Of a DNA stretch of 64,000 bases, positions 11,401 through 22,499 are shown in pieces. Below the pieces are notes generated by a model. The model ran no database searches and was not told where the DNA came from. It saw only the letters and a list, made by a program, of their open reading frames with translations. The stretch spans positions 53,482,047 through 53,546,046 of the forward strand of contig OX123197.2 of assembly GCA_944739405.2 (NCBI GenBank), given 5' to 3'. The stretch comes from Euclidia mi (Eukaryota > Arthropoda > Insecta > Lepidoptera > Erebidae). A program made the translations under genes and the position numbers. Within the stretch, counting starts at the first letter, position 1. Each line of letters starts with the position of its first letter.

Positions 11401-11664
11401 GGCAGCGCACTAGGTTATTCTGCGACGATGTGGCAGATTGATTCGCACTCAAATCCGCATCACTAATGCCGTCACTTGTTGCTGACATAAATATTGTACA
11501 ACTAACTTAGTTATATCTTAAAAATAATCAAATTATTTATTTACATACACCTGACGTTTAGCTGGTGACAGGACGTCGCCTAGGTGCCGGCGTCGCGTCC
11601 CGTCACCGCTGACTTATAAATTAACTTATAAAATAAAATTGTCTATTATAAAATGATAAAAAGG
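8478..11664 (-). mobile_element. LINE F with restriction-like endonuclease, inserted in E1
   Basis: A 10-bp target duplication TACCGTGAAT flanks the element at 8468-8477 and 11665-11674. E2 shows the empty site, because its RT reads straight through this point. F is about 3.19 kb and looks full-length, with a 5' leader of about 175 bp, one long coding region and a 3' UTR of about 125 bp. It has an N-terminal C2H2 finger, an RT with a YLDD box and a C-terminal endonuclease-like domain, so it belongs to the RLE-type (R2-like) LINEs rather than the APE type. I cannot name the clade with confidence. Confidence 0.8.
8603..11488 (-). pseudogene. F polyprotein: zinc finger, RT and RLE, with one in-frame stop
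   Basis: From the ATG at 11488 the frame runs 233 codons to a TAA at 10787-10789 and continues in the same frame for more than 700 further codons to 8603. A single nonsense codon therefore separates two halves of one protein of about 960 residues. Visible parts are a C2H2 finger near residues 29-50 (CPACSQ to HFGKVH), the RT motif CQQGDPLGP and YLDD near residue 459 (WYLDDGTLAGD), and a Cys/His cluster (CHCGEAVDSLGHHGLSC). An RPDG motif followed by WDAT near residues 828-845 resembles the PD-(D/E)XK nuclease core. The RT half alone is an open frame of 701 codons from 10708. Confidence 0.8.
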
Positions 11665-11674
11665 TACCGTGAAT

Positions 11675-13543
11675 TGTATTGCCCTCTGTTTCAGCAGTTG
11701 ATCAATCCAGCCATTAAGGGTTTGCTCAACTCCGAACTTTTCGAGGGCCGGGCTGATACGGTTGAACTTAGTTTTGTCGAAGGCACCTTCTATGTCGATG
11801 AAGGCCCCCAGTGTCATTAACTTGTTGGTAAGCGCTGTTACAATGGTTCCCACAACGGAATGCAGCGCCGATTCAGTTGACCTGCCACTTCTGTAGGCGT
11901 GTTGATGTGGGTGTAGTGGCTTGCGCAGTAATGCGCCCTCAACGAGGTATCGGTCCGTAAGTCTCTCCAGCGTTTTCAGTAAGAAGGAGGTTAAGCTGAT
12001 GGGTCTATATGCTTTCGCTTGTGAGTAGTCAGTTTTGCCAGGTTTTGGGAGGAATATGACTTTAACTTCCCTCCACCTGCAAGGTATGTATCTATGTGCT
12101 ATTGAGGCCCTGTAGATGTCGAGCAGGTGCGGCACAATCGTTGTGCATCCCCATTGTAGGAATGCTGGTATGATTTCATCCAGGCCTGCGGATTTGAATG
12201 CCTGGAAGCTGTCTATTGCCCGTTTCAGCCGGTCTGTGGTGACCACATTTTTGGCTACCAGCCAGTCTGTTTGGGTCGGTGGTCTGTAGTCTGACTCGTC
12301 CCACAGACGGTCATTGGTTACTTCACAACCTGGGAAGTGAGTTTTAATTAGCACTTGGCTAATGTCCGTAGTTGCGTAAGTTCCATCTTGCTTTTTAATG
12401 GCGCCAAGGGTTTTGTTGCTGTCCTGAGACAAAATCTTTTTCACCCTGGCTGCTTCATTTGTGGTGTTTATACCGCTGCTGAAACGCTGCGAAGACTCGC
12501 CTCTGCGGAATCTTATGCGTTTCTTGTAGTGTGACTGGGCTTCTTAGTATTTGAGCCAGTCTGCTTCCATTTTCGTGTTTTTAGCCCTGTTAAAGAGTTT
12601 CCTCAGGTTTTGCATGAGTCCCTCTAGTTCTCTTCCCCACCACTGGGTTTTACTAGACGACTTTGGGAGTGTGGGTGCACAGGCTTGCTGGTAACTTGTT
12701 TGTATACATTCTGTTAGTAAGTTAGTGTTATGCTCTATGTTGTCAGTGCTGGTTGACATGTCCTTGAAATAGCATCTGTGAACGTGTGATGCGAGAAGCG
12801 TCTTGTATTTCGCGATGTTTGTTCGCGAGGGTTGCGCCTAGGTTGTGGGACGTTCTCTTGCACACATATGTCATAGCAGATTCGTCTGTGGTCTGCAAAG
12901 GATGGCTCAGCGGACACATGCCAGTTTGTGACAAGTTCCGCGCCCCCATCCGATGCTAGCGTAATGTCTACTATGGTTTGATATTTCTGGAGCTGACAAA
13001 GGTGGGCTCCGAACCGTTGTTAACTACAGCTAGATTTGTTGAAAAGATATATTCAGTCAAGATCTCACCTCGTCTGTTAGCAACGGGGCTTCCCCACAGC
13101 GGATGGTGCGCGTTCGCGTCCGCCAAGATGATTACCTGTCAGCCGTGGTCCTCACAGTGCTGCACCAGCCCGGCCAGCTCCTTGAATGGGATGTCCTCAT
13201 CGCCAGGCATGTAGACCAAAGCTAGAACTAACATCTGTTTGTTGGGCCCTGTTTGGAGTCCTACGGCAGTGAGGTCTCTAGAACAGAAGTTGGTTAGCAG
13301 CAGTGCTGGTATTGTTCGGGGAATGTGTATGCATGTTCTCGGTTTAATGACCGAGCAGTTGTGCAGTAGCTTACCTCCGATGTTGTTTAGACCACATATT
13401 TTGTCGCCTCTAATCCACGGCTTCTGGATTAGGGCTATTGTCTGCTGATTAGCCTCCAGCAGCCTGCGTAGGGTAGCCGTTGCAATTTGCTTATGCTGGA
13501 GGTTAGTTTGTATAACTCTAGTCTGACGAAGAGTCGAGAACAT
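11675..13543 (-). pseudogene. E1 ORF2, 5' half: APE endonuclease and RT fingers
   Basis: The endonuclease begins near 13543 (RVIQTNLQHKQIATATL) and continues with ALIQKPWIRGDKICGL and the catalytic block ILADANAHHPLWGSP, as in LOA/I-type APE domains. A TGA at 13139-13141, a frameshift near 12970 and a TAA at 12544-12546 interrupt it, and all three are also present in E2. The RT part (12444-11675) has SAGLDEIIPAFLQWG, KAYRPISLTSFLLKTLERL and AFIDIEGAFDKTKFN. It stops where F is inserted. ORF2 overlaps the end of ORF1 by a few codons in another frame. Confidence 0.8.
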
Positions 13544-14766
13544 TGCTGTTCATAGACTCCCCGCCAGACGAGTCATGCTCGTCTTTTGCGTACATCGTAG
13601 CGGTGGGTGTTTGTGTAGTCGCTGCGGGCGCCAGTGTAATGCGGGCTATGCCCGAGGTACTTGGGATGGCTGGTACAGCGCGTCCCGCTGTGTCCTTACC
13701 TTCACTCGGTATCTCCTTGGGCCCTACAGCCGCCAAGCTCTCCCCCCTCCTGGAAGCGTGGAACATTACGTACACGCTGCCAGCGATGAAGGAAACGACA
13801 AAGTTCCGTGATCTTGGGGATCTCGGGTTCCGGGATGCCCAAGGCGAGGTAGACTCCGTGCTCCTGCACTGATGCACCGTACAATTGCCACGTTTGGACG
13901 GCGTACCAGGGTATTTGGGCAATGAGGAGATGGTGGATCTTGGGTAGCTCCAGTGTGATTGTCCTCGGCAGCCATAGCGCTGCGCGTACGCGCTTCGTCA
14001 TGTCTGACTGTCTGATGACGACCAGCCTAGTTACCTCAATCGGCGATCTTGTTTTGGCTACAGTGTTTTTGAGCCACATTAATGATTTTTCGTTCTCGCA
14101 CCATAGCTTCAGGACACCCTCCACTGCAATAGGTTTGTCCCTAAAGGAAGGTGCGAGTGCCGGCCCGTTATTCGGCGGTGTGGCGAAGTTAGTCTCAACT
14201 ATGTTCTCTTTATTTGAATGTTCAAGCTGCTTCGCCTGTTCCACCGTCAGGTCCGTGGCAGGGGTAGTAGCGATGGCTACCATCAGGTGCGAGTTTGTCG
14301 CCTCTGCGTATCTCCTACCGCTCTTCGGTGTGGCGTCTGTTTCCGCCCGTTTCGTCCCGGCGCTGGGTGGTGTGGAGTCTTCACGACGGTCCCTCTTCGT
14401 GTTTGGTGTCGGATTGGGTTGTCCTGGTGGCGCCGGATCGCGTCTTCTTGGGCCACGTTTACGGTGCGGCTCCTTGTTTTCCCACGGCGGCTGCGCAGCG
14501 TTACCAATCCCCACCGGAGGTGCGTGACGGGGCGCCCCGGGAGCAGCCGCAGTTGGTGCGCCGTGCGCAGGCGGGAGTGCGCTGACTGTTACTGCAGTCG
14601 CGCTTTTTGCCATCAGCGGCGCAACACAACCGTCCGGCTGCGTCGTCCGGGGCGGACCGTCCGCTCCACCGATCGAGATTTGGTCGCCGCGCTGGTTGTT
14701 TTTACCAGCCGTCGTGGTCGCAATCGGGAGTGCGCTTGCCGAGTTACTCGATGCGCTATCACCCAA
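13518..14766 (-). pseudogene. E1 ORF1 (Gag-like protein)
   Basis: The first frame (14766 to about 13750) is Ala/Pro/Thr-rich with a basic stretch (KRGPRRRDPAPPG) and then a more structured region (LMWLKNTVAKTRSPIEVTRL). A frameshift near 13750-13800 moves the sequence into a second frame that ends at 13518 in DSSSD. ORF1 proteins of I/LOA elements are nucleic-acid chaperones that form RNPs with the element RNA. No CCHC knuckle is visible in the readable part. The true start is uncertain because no ATG opens the frame at 14766. Confidence 0.6.
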
Positions 14767-14846
14767 CTGTGTTGTATGCTCACTATAGCATTGAAGCGGC
14801 CTCTTACACCATTACGCCATCCGTGCAGTCAAGCAGTGAGTTCTAT

Positions 14847-14973
14847 CATCATCATCATCATCGTCCTAGCGTTATCCTCGTTGCATCCAAGACTTCTCGC
14901 CTTGGAGTCCGGGGTCCGCTTACTAGTCTAACCAGATTTGACAGAATAACAGCTTTGAGTTCAAGTTCAGTTT
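14847..14973 (-). mobile_element. Short interspersed repeat with (GAT)n tail, copy 1
   Basis: A 17-bp duplication CAAGCAGTGAGTTCTAT occurs at 14830-14846 and 14974-14990, exactly flanking this 127-bp insertion. Its tail on the minus strand is (GAT)n, visible as ATCATCATC on the plus strand. The landmark CGTCCTAGCGTTATCC recurs at about 15645. The long duplication and simple tail indicate LINE-mediated retroposition. I recall similar sequence as a common lepidopteran repeat. Confidence 0.75.
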
Positions 14974-14990
14974 CAAGCAGTGAGTTCTAT

Positions 14991-15629
14991 AATCGTATGA
15001 AACTATTGGCCGCACTTTTATAGCTTCGAAAACACTTAATTTTTCAACGGTAGGTGAATCTAAAAAATTCCTTCCTTAAAAAGCGGTCATGTTGTAAAAG
15101 AAAGACACTGTCCAATTTTGCGTATTTCTAGCTTTTAGTATTTTAGTTTTCGCTCTACGATGGATCAATGATAAAGATATGGTGAAGACCTATTCAGAGG
15201 TAGAAAGATAAGGCCTTAACATGAATATATATCAAATCTGAAGACATGCAGCAGCACCTCATACTACAATCGAACATCAATGAAACTCACACACTATAAT
15301 TCCACCACGTCTTGAGAGTTTTACAACCATGCATTATTGTTATCAGCACCTCCACTCAAAACTAAACCATACATTCATCGTTTTAGAGTCTATTTTGTGT
15401 TTACGTTTTCGCATAGTTTTGATGAAACGCAGTACTATGTTGTATTGAGCTAATAAATTGGTAGTAATACTTCGCGGGTAGTCGTGTGATTGTATCACGC
15501 GTTGGTATATTGCTCTTTGTGATCTAATATGGTTGGTGTTTAACTAAAACTGTTTATTACATGTGTAGAAAGCATAAGCACGTACCTTTGCTGGTATGAC
15601 TATGTTTTTAACACTAAATTGTTAGTTAG
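14991..15629. other. No recognisable feature
   Basis: This is AT-rich sequence without a long open frame. The part just after 14991 may still be 5' leader of E1, since the repeat at 14847-14973 interrupts continuous sequence here. A short imperfect hairpin occurs around 15482-15502. Confidence 0.4.
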
Positions 15630-15765
15630 TATCATCATCGTCCTAGCGTTATCCCGGATACATCAATGACTGCCACCGCGCACAGGTTGCACTAGTCTAC
15701 CCAGATTTGACGTAGTAATATTCAAACCGACTGCCGTTGGACTGCCGCAACCCAAAGGTGAAGCG
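15630..15765 (-). repeat. Short interspersed repeat, copy 2
   Basis: ATCATCATCGTCCTAGCGTT and a later CCCAGATTTGACG match the layout of the repeat at 14847-14973, in the same orientation and about 800 bp away. The copy is more diverged in its middle. No clear target duplication was found. Confidence 0.55.
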
Positions 15766-16026
15766 ATATTCCATGGTTAAATGAAGAAATTTATTTATAC
15801 GCTATTAAAATTTCAATGTAATTGACGCTTACTTTGTGACTAGTAAGTGAGTACATGGCTTAGCGCGTTTTTCGATGCTGTCATAAATATATTTGACATT
15901 CGTTACGGTAATATCTTAGTACTGGTCCAACATAGCTAGTGAATAGTTAAGTTGAGTAAGTAAAAAAAAAGTTAAATTCGATTTGAAAGTTTGTTTCCAG
16001 TATGCTGTGCAACTCTTCAGTCTCTT

Positions 16027-19000
16027 AGGGCATAGCCCGCATTACACTGGCGCCCGCAGCGCCTACACAAACACCCACCGCTGCGATGTACGCAAAAGAC
16101 GAGCATGACTCGTCTGGCGGGGAGTCTATGGACAGCAATGTTCTCGACTCTTCGTCAGACTAGAGTTATACAAACTAACCTCCAGCATAAGCAAATTGCA
16201 ACGGCTACCAATAGCAGCAGACAATAGCCCTAATCCAGAAGCCGTGGATTAGAGGCGACAAAATATGTGGTCTAAACAACATCGGAGGTAAGCTACTGCA
16301 CAACTGCTCGGTCATTAAACCGAGAACATGCATATACATTCCCCGAACAATACCAGCACTGCTGCTAACCAACTTCTGTTCTAGAGACCTCACTGCCGTA
16401 GGACTCCAAACAGGGCCCAACAAACAGATGTTAGTTCTAGCTTTGGTCTACATGCCTGGCGATGAGGACATCCCATTTAAGGAGCTGGCCGGGCTGGTGC
16501 AGCACTGTGAGGACCACGGCTGACAGGTAATCATCTTGGCGGACGCGAACGCGCACCATCCGCTGTGGGGAAGCCCCGTTGCTAACAGACGAGGTGAGAT
16601 CTTGACTGAATATATCTTTTCAACAAATCTAGCTGTAGTTAACAACGGTTCGGAGCCCACCTTTGTCAGCTCCAGAAATATCAAACCATAGTAGACATTA
16701 CGCTAGCATCGGATGGGGGCGCGGAACTTGTCACAAACTGGCATGTGTCCGCTGAGCCATCCTTTGCAGACCACAGACGAATCGCTATGACATATGTGTG
16801 CAAAAGAACGTCCCACAACCTAGGTGCAACCCTCGCAAACAAACATCGCGAAATACAAGACGCTTCTCGCATCACAGGTTGACAGGTGCTATTTCAAGGA
16901 CATGTCAACCAGCACTGACAACATAGAGCATAACACCAACTTACTAACAGAATGTATACAAACAAGTTACCAGCAAGCCTGTGCACCCACACTCCCAAAG
17001 TCGTCTAGTAAAACCCAGTGGTGGGGAAGAGAGAGGGACTCAGGCAAAACCTGAGGAAACTCTTTAACAGGGCTAAAAACACGAAAATGGAAGCAGACTG
17101 GCTCAAATACTAAGAAGCCCAGTCACACTACAAGAAACGCATAAGATTCCGCAGAGGCGAGTCTTCGCAGCGTTTCAGCAGCGGTATAAACACCACAAAT
17201 GAAGCAGCCAGGGTAAAAAGATTTTGTCTCAGGACAGCAACAAAACCCTTGGCGCCATTAAAAAGCAAGATGGAACTTACGCAACTACGGACGCTGAAAT
17301 CAGCCAAGTGCTAATTAAAACTCACTTCCCAGGTTGTGAAGTAACCAATGACCGTCTGTGGGACGAGTCAGACTACAGACCACCGACCCAAACAGACGGC
17401 TGGTACGGCTGGTAGCCGAAAATGTGGTCACCACAGACCGGCTGAAATGGGCAATAGACAGCTTCCAGGCATTCAAATCCGCAGGCCTGGATGAAATCAT
17501 ACCAGCATTCCTACAATGGGGATGCACAACGATTGTGCCGCACCTGCTCGACATCTACAGGGCCTCAATAGCACATAGATACATACCTTGCAGGTGGAGG
17601 AAAGTTAAAGTCATATTCCTCCCAAAACCTGGCAAAACTGACTACTCACAAGCGAAAGCATATAGACCCATCAGCTTAACCTCCTTCTTACTGAAAACGC
17701 TGGAGAGACTTACGGACCGATACCTCGGTGAGGGCGCATTACTGCGCAAGCCACTACACCCACATCAACACGCCTACAGAAGTGGCAGGTCAACTGAATC
17801 GGCGCTGCATTCCGTTGTGGGAACCATTGTAACAGCCCTTACCAACAAGTTAATGACACTGGGGGTCTTCATCGACATAGAAGGTGCCTTCGACAAAACT
17901 AAGTTCAACCGTATCAGCCCGGCCCTCGAAAAGTTCGGAGTTGAGCAAACCCTTAGTGGCTGGATTGATCAACTGCTGAAACAGAGGGCAATGCAATTCA
18001 CGGTAAACTCCACCACGAGGGGCATAGTTGCAAAGGGCTGCCCTCAAGGAGGTGTACTCTCACCCCTGTTGTGGAACATTGTGGTGGACGATCTGTTACG
18101 GAACATAAACGACAGACGATTCCACACGATCGGCTATGCAGACGACATTACCATCCTGATCAAAGGTGATTCAGAAGACACGATCCGCAATCGGATGCAA
18201 GCAGCCATCAGGATTATGGAGGAATAGTGCAACCAACATGAACTGACGGTTAACACCTACAAAACGGAGCTAGTACTTTTCACCAACAAAAGGAAAACCC
18301 ATATGTGCAAAACACCAAAACTCTTTGGAACGGAGCTTACCCTATCGAATGAAGTCAAGTACTTCGGCGTAATACTTGACCATAAGCTAAACTGGGGTAA
18401 GCACATCAGCACTAAAACAACAAAAGCATGCACAATCTTCTGGCAATGTCGGAGAATCATAGGTAAAGAATGGAGTCTCAAACTATATATCACCCTGTGG
18501 ATCTACACTGCCTTTATACGCCCCATGCTTACATATGGTGCAGTAGCGTGGTGGCCACGCACGCAACTAAGTACAATCACAAAAAAGCTACAGAGCCTTC
18601 AACGCCTAGCCTGCTTGGCCACAACATGCTGCATGAAGACCACCCCAATAGCCGCCTTGGAGATACTATTGGACCTAAAACCGCTGCACCTAATGATCCA
18701 GCAGGAAGCTGGCCCTGCAGCAATCCATCTAGACAAGCTCAGGCTGTGGAGAAAGGATGATCGAATCACCCACGCACGCCTAAAAGGAACCTTAACCAAA
18801 GAAATCCCGATGCTAGAGGCCGCTTGCGATCTCATCCCTAAAACTTTTGTCTTTGACAAAAAATATCGCATCCAATTACAGGAGGAACACAAAGACAGCT
18901 CTGGTATACACGAAGTCAGAGTATACACAGACGGCTCAAAAACGAAGCATGGGACAGGTGCGGGCGTATTCTCCCATGACCTAAATATCAACATCTCAAC

Positions 19001-19095
19001 ATCCCTTGGCACTCTTAACACCATATTCCAAGCCAAGTGTGTTGGGATAACAAGAGCCGCAACAGCAATCGCGTCTAGGAACGTAAGTGACCTAT
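16027..19095 (+). mobile_element. LINE E2, inverted partial copy of E1
   Basis: From 16027 the plus strand follows the minus strand of E1 closely: the end of ORF1, the endonuclease, RT without the F insertion, and the start of RNase H. It is truncated at both ends. The left end lies within ORF1, at the sequence GGGCATAGCCCGC. The right end lies in RNase H at 19095, where sequence homologous to E1 gives way to LINE D. With E1 it forms a large inverted repeat with about 3 kb of homologous arm. Small private deletions in each copy show that they have diverged. Confidence 0.85.
16140..19095 (+). pseudogene. E2 ORF2: endonuclease, RT and start of RNase H
   Basis: The endonuclease carries a TGA at 16521-16523, a frameshift near 16680 and a TAA at 17111-17113. 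RT is readable from 17224 to a TAG at 18225-18227 and includes GCPQGGVLSPLLWN and YADD. The thumb and RNase H start run from 18303 to 19095. Each of these four lesions is also in E1. E2 has lost several bases near 17035 relative to E1. The first 140 bases of the element encode the C-terminal tail of ORF1, ending in DSSSD just before 16163. Confidence 0.8.
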
Positions 19096-21774
19096 TTTGC
19101 TTGCTAGTTCGTTAACGTCTAGTGACCCATTCACTATTTTTAACAGCAGTGAAATATCTGCTACTTTTCTTCTTTCCTCTAGAGGTAGAAGATGGAATTT
19201 CTTGCACCTAAGATAATAATTTGGCAGATAGCAATTAGATCGAAATTGAATGTATCTCAGAAATTTTATCTGTATGGCCTCCAAGCGACATTTGTAAATG
19301 TTGTAGCTAGGATTCCAGACTTGGGAGGCGTATTCGAGATGACTGCGAACGAAAGAACAGTATAGAATTTTAATAGTTTTTATATTGTTGAAGTCAGCAG
19401 AGATTCTAAAGATAAAACCCACCGATCTGGATGACTTTTTGATGATGTTCTCAATATGCACATCAAATAAAAGTTTAGAGTCAAATGTCACTCTGAGGTC
19501 CCTAATTGTATTCACTCTAGTCAATGTAGTGTCTAAAAGCTTATAGGAGTGTACAATAGGAATGGATTTGCGGGTAAATGTGCAAACATTACATTTAACA
19601 GGGTTAAGGTCAAGCTTATTTCTAAAACAGTATGATTCAAGTCTCTGAAGGTCTTCTTGCAAAAACATAGCGTCATCATAAGTATTTAATTGTTTCATTA
19701 TTTTCATGTCATCTGCGTACAATAATATTTTGGAATGTCGGAAACAGGAATTAATGTCATTAATAAAAATATTAAATAAAAGAGGACCTAACAGGGACCC
19801 CTGTGGAACACCAGATTTAATAAAAATGGGTCTAGAGGAGTACCCATTCAACACCACAGTCTGGCATCGGTTGTCAACGTAAGACTTGAACCATATAAAT
19901 AGGTTACCCCTGATACCGATGGCAAACAGCTTTCTAATTAGGGTGTCATGATCAATCCGATCGAAACATTTGCTGTAGTCGGTATATATAACGTCGACTT
20001 GTGACCGTTGTGACATACAGTTTGAGATAAAATCGCTGCAAATGATCAGATTAGATGTACTTGATCTACCTTTTAGAAAACCGTGTTGTTGTTCAATAAA
20101 CACTCGCTTTAAAGCTGAATATACTTGTGCATATACGATTTTCTCAAGTATTTTTGCGAAAACGCATAGTTTAGAAATTGGTCTGTAATTCTCTATGTCG
20201 TTATTAGGTCCTTTTTTGTGTATGGGCGTTTTATATGCCGACTTCCAGACCAAGGGCATGACACCGGAATTGAGGGATAACCGAAACAAAATGGCGAGTG
20301 GCATTGTAAGACATTCCGCACAATTCTTAATAAAGATAGGTGACACATTGTCTGGCCCCGGAGATTTGTTAACGCCTACTTGAGAAAGTACTGTTTTTAT
20401 ATTCTCCGTACAAATATGTACGCAGTTAACGTCCCCAGACAAATATTCAAAATGATTTAGGTCGTTATATGACGCTGAGGTGTCTTCAGTGTCGCTGCCT
20501 TGAAGGAAATTTGAGTAAAAGTAGTCGCTAAACATGCTACAAATTTCTTCGCCGTCACTAGATGATTGCTGCCCGCGCTTTAATACTGAAGGGTAAGAGT
20601 TCGATCTCCGTTTTGATTTCACGTAGCTCCAAAAGGCGCGAGGGTTATTTACTATGTCTGTTTCAATTTTAGCTATGTACTCATTAAACATGTCTTTTTC
20701 TAGAACTTTTGCCCTTTGACGCAACGTAACAAAGGCGTGGTCAGAGAGGTTCTTATATTTTTTGTATTTTTTGTGAAATTTATGTTTTTTTTTATCACTT
20801 TTATCAGGGGGCTTTTATACCACGCTGGATGTTTGGCAGTGCTTTTTACAACTTTTGCTGGGACATACTGGTTGCATAATCTGTGTAACGTATCGTAAAA
20901 GAATGATACAGCTTCTTCCAATGGTCTACAGTGCAGCTCATGCTCCCAGTTAATCCGAGCAATCGCCTCCTTGATAGCGTCGTAGTTGGCAGAAGCATAT
21001 AAAAACTTAGTATAAGGTCGAGTCGGTAGACTGTGCAGTACAAAGAACTCCGCAGAGACACATAAAGCTCTGTGATGGGGATCCTCTGTTACCAAAGGGG
21101 AATCGCAACATGTGACAACCACATCATGGTTCGACAATACTAAGTCCAGAATCCTGTTGTTTTTGTTAGGATAGCAGTTGTAGTGCAACAGATTGCAGGT
21201 GTCGAAATTGTCAATAAGATTCGCGAGTATATCGTTCTGTACATAAACGGGACGTTGCAAGCGACCGTCTTCATTAGGAAGCCAAGCTATATAAGGCTGA
21301 TTAAAGTCACCCAAAACTATAAATTTGTCAGCAGGATGTTTTAGAAATACGTCCGTTAAGTTGTTCGAAAAATTCGTAAGTTGTGTGGGTAGTGAATAAC
21401 CTGACCTCTGTGTATAAATGTAAACAACGCAGATATGCATTTTGTAAGTTACTTTCGGTTTTTTGCACTGCAACGCCAGGGTGGTCCTCAGCTGAGGAAC
21501 ACCATTCACTGCGAACGTCCGCGATAAGTTCCCGTCTAACTGCTATTAAGACGCCCCCGCCTAATGTTTGATTAGTGCTAGCGTAGTTCCCATCACGCCT
21601 CCACACAAGATACCTGTCATCGAACAGCTCAGCGTCAGATATACTATCTATTAGCCAGGATTCCGTCAAACATATAATGTCAAAGCTATTAATACATACG
21701 TTTCTATAAAACACACCTGTTTTCGTTCGCAGTCCCCGTACGTTCTGGTAGTAGATACTAATAGGCGCCATCAT
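19096..21774 (-). pseudogene. D ORF2: APE endonuclease and reverse transcriptase, two frameshifts
   Basis: The endonuclease starts at 21774 (ISIYYQNVRGLRTKTG, LTESWL, GGGVLIAV) and continues in another frame with VLGDFNQP near 21315. RT lies at 20724-19096 with KSPGPDNVSPIFIKN, NYRPISKLCVFAKILEKIV, TDYSKCFDRIDH, SGVPQGSLLGPLLFN and LLYADDMKI. The reading passes through three frames, at about 21400 and 20710. The last residues before the breakpoint (NELASKI) are in the thumb region, so perhaps 100-150 C-terminal residues are missing. Confidence 0.8.
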
Positions 21775-21777
21775 AAA
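19096..21777 (-). mobile_element. LINE D, CR1/Jockey-type, truncated
   Basis: This is a minus-strand non-LTR element with APE endonuclease and RT but no ORF1 and no 3' tail. Its 5' edge lies three bases upstream of the ORF2 ATG, where it meets gypsy element B. Its 3' edge at about 19096 abuts E2 inside both coding sequences, so the junction is a breakpoint rather than a normal retroposon end. The clade is not firmly assigned; the style of the motifs suggests the CR1/Jockey superfamily. Confidence 0.75.
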
Positions 21778-22397
21778 TCATTCATGCTCATTGTCAGGGT
21801 AGCCTAAAATAGGTGCAGTACACAGATCTTCCTTGAGCTTTTGGAATGCGACGTCACAGCTCTCATTCCAACAGAACTGTACTCTGTCTTCGGTGAGCTT
21901 ATGAAGAGGTCGAGCAATATCAGCAAAGTTCTTCACAAACCGTCGATAGTAGGAGCATAATCCGAGGAATGCTCTGACCTGCGTTTTGTTCTGTGGAACT
22001 GGCCATTCCTTCACGGCAATGATCTTATCCGGGTCGGTTTGAATGTCTTTCTTCGAGACCACATGTCCTAGAAAGTTCACTTACCGTCTGAGTAACGCGC
22101 ATTTCTTCGGACTCAGCTTCAAATTAGCTCCTCGTATCTTTGACAGCACTTGCTCCAAGTTTCGAAGGTGATCCTGGATGGTGCGCCCAACGATGATGAT
22201 GTCATCCAAGTAGACCAGGCAGGCGTCTCCAATCAATCCCATAAGCACTCACTTCATCGTTCTCTCAAAAGTAGCCGGAGCGTTGCACAATCCATAGGGC
22301 ATGACGTTAAATTGCCACAATCCTTTGCCTGTGGAGAATGCCGTCTTCTCCTTGTCTCGAGGATCTATTTCCACCTGCCAGTAGCCACTTTTTAGAT
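21778..22397 (-). pseudogene. pol: B reverse transcriptase, second half
   Basis: The reading starts with GYWQVEIDPRDKEKTAFST and MPYGLCNAPATFER, then the catalytic YLDD box (LVYLDDIIIVG) near 22205, and NFLGHVVSKKD with FLGLCSYYRRFVKNF. In-frame stops occur after TMK (about 22248) and before VNFLGHVV (about 22082). The sequence ends at 21778 within the connection region (ILGYPDNE). The preceding RT residues lie at 27351-27727, on the far side of a SINE and LTR element insertion. Confidence 0.85.
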
Positions 22398-22403
22398 ACA
22401 TAC
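22398..22403 (-). repeat. Short end of the SINE tail, cut off by LTR element J
   Basis: These bases (ACATAC) are the last part of the (ATGT)n tail of the SINE whose body lies at 26939-27343. They sit directly after the target duplication CACTTTTTAGAT (22386-22397). Confidence 0.7.
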
Positions 22404-22499
22404 TGATAAGTATAGGGACACGACAATGAAACACGACAGCTCAACGCAGACTGGTTTATTATAAGTTACCCACATACATAGGTTCACATACATAACACA
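22404..22499 (-). repeat. J 3' LTR (96 bp)
   Basis: The plus-strand sequence begins TGATAAGTATAGGGACACGA and ends AACACA. It matches 26844-26938 except for one extra base. In element orientation it reads TGTGTT...TTATCA. Confidence 0.85.

Larger units (their letters stand above)
6651..14829 (-). mobile_element. LINE E1, I/LOA-type non-LTR retrotransposon with RNase H
   Basis: On the minus strand the order is ORF1 (14766-13518), APE-type endonuclease (13543 to about 12960), RT (12444-11675, then 8477-7868) and RNase H (7679-6747). A (CTAA)n-like tail follows at about 6651-6685. This order, with RNase H after RT, fits the I/LOA group of LINEs. RT is split by the insertion of element F at 8478-11664. 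The exact 5' end is unclear because a short repeat with a 17-bp target duplication sits immediately upstream. The element is dead, with several stops, frameshifts and small deletions. Confidence 0.8.

Noticed and set aside
14218..14931. Plus-strand frame of 237 codons rich in Arg and Ser
   Set aside because: It is antisense to the GC-rich ORF1 of E1. The length is explained by base composition.
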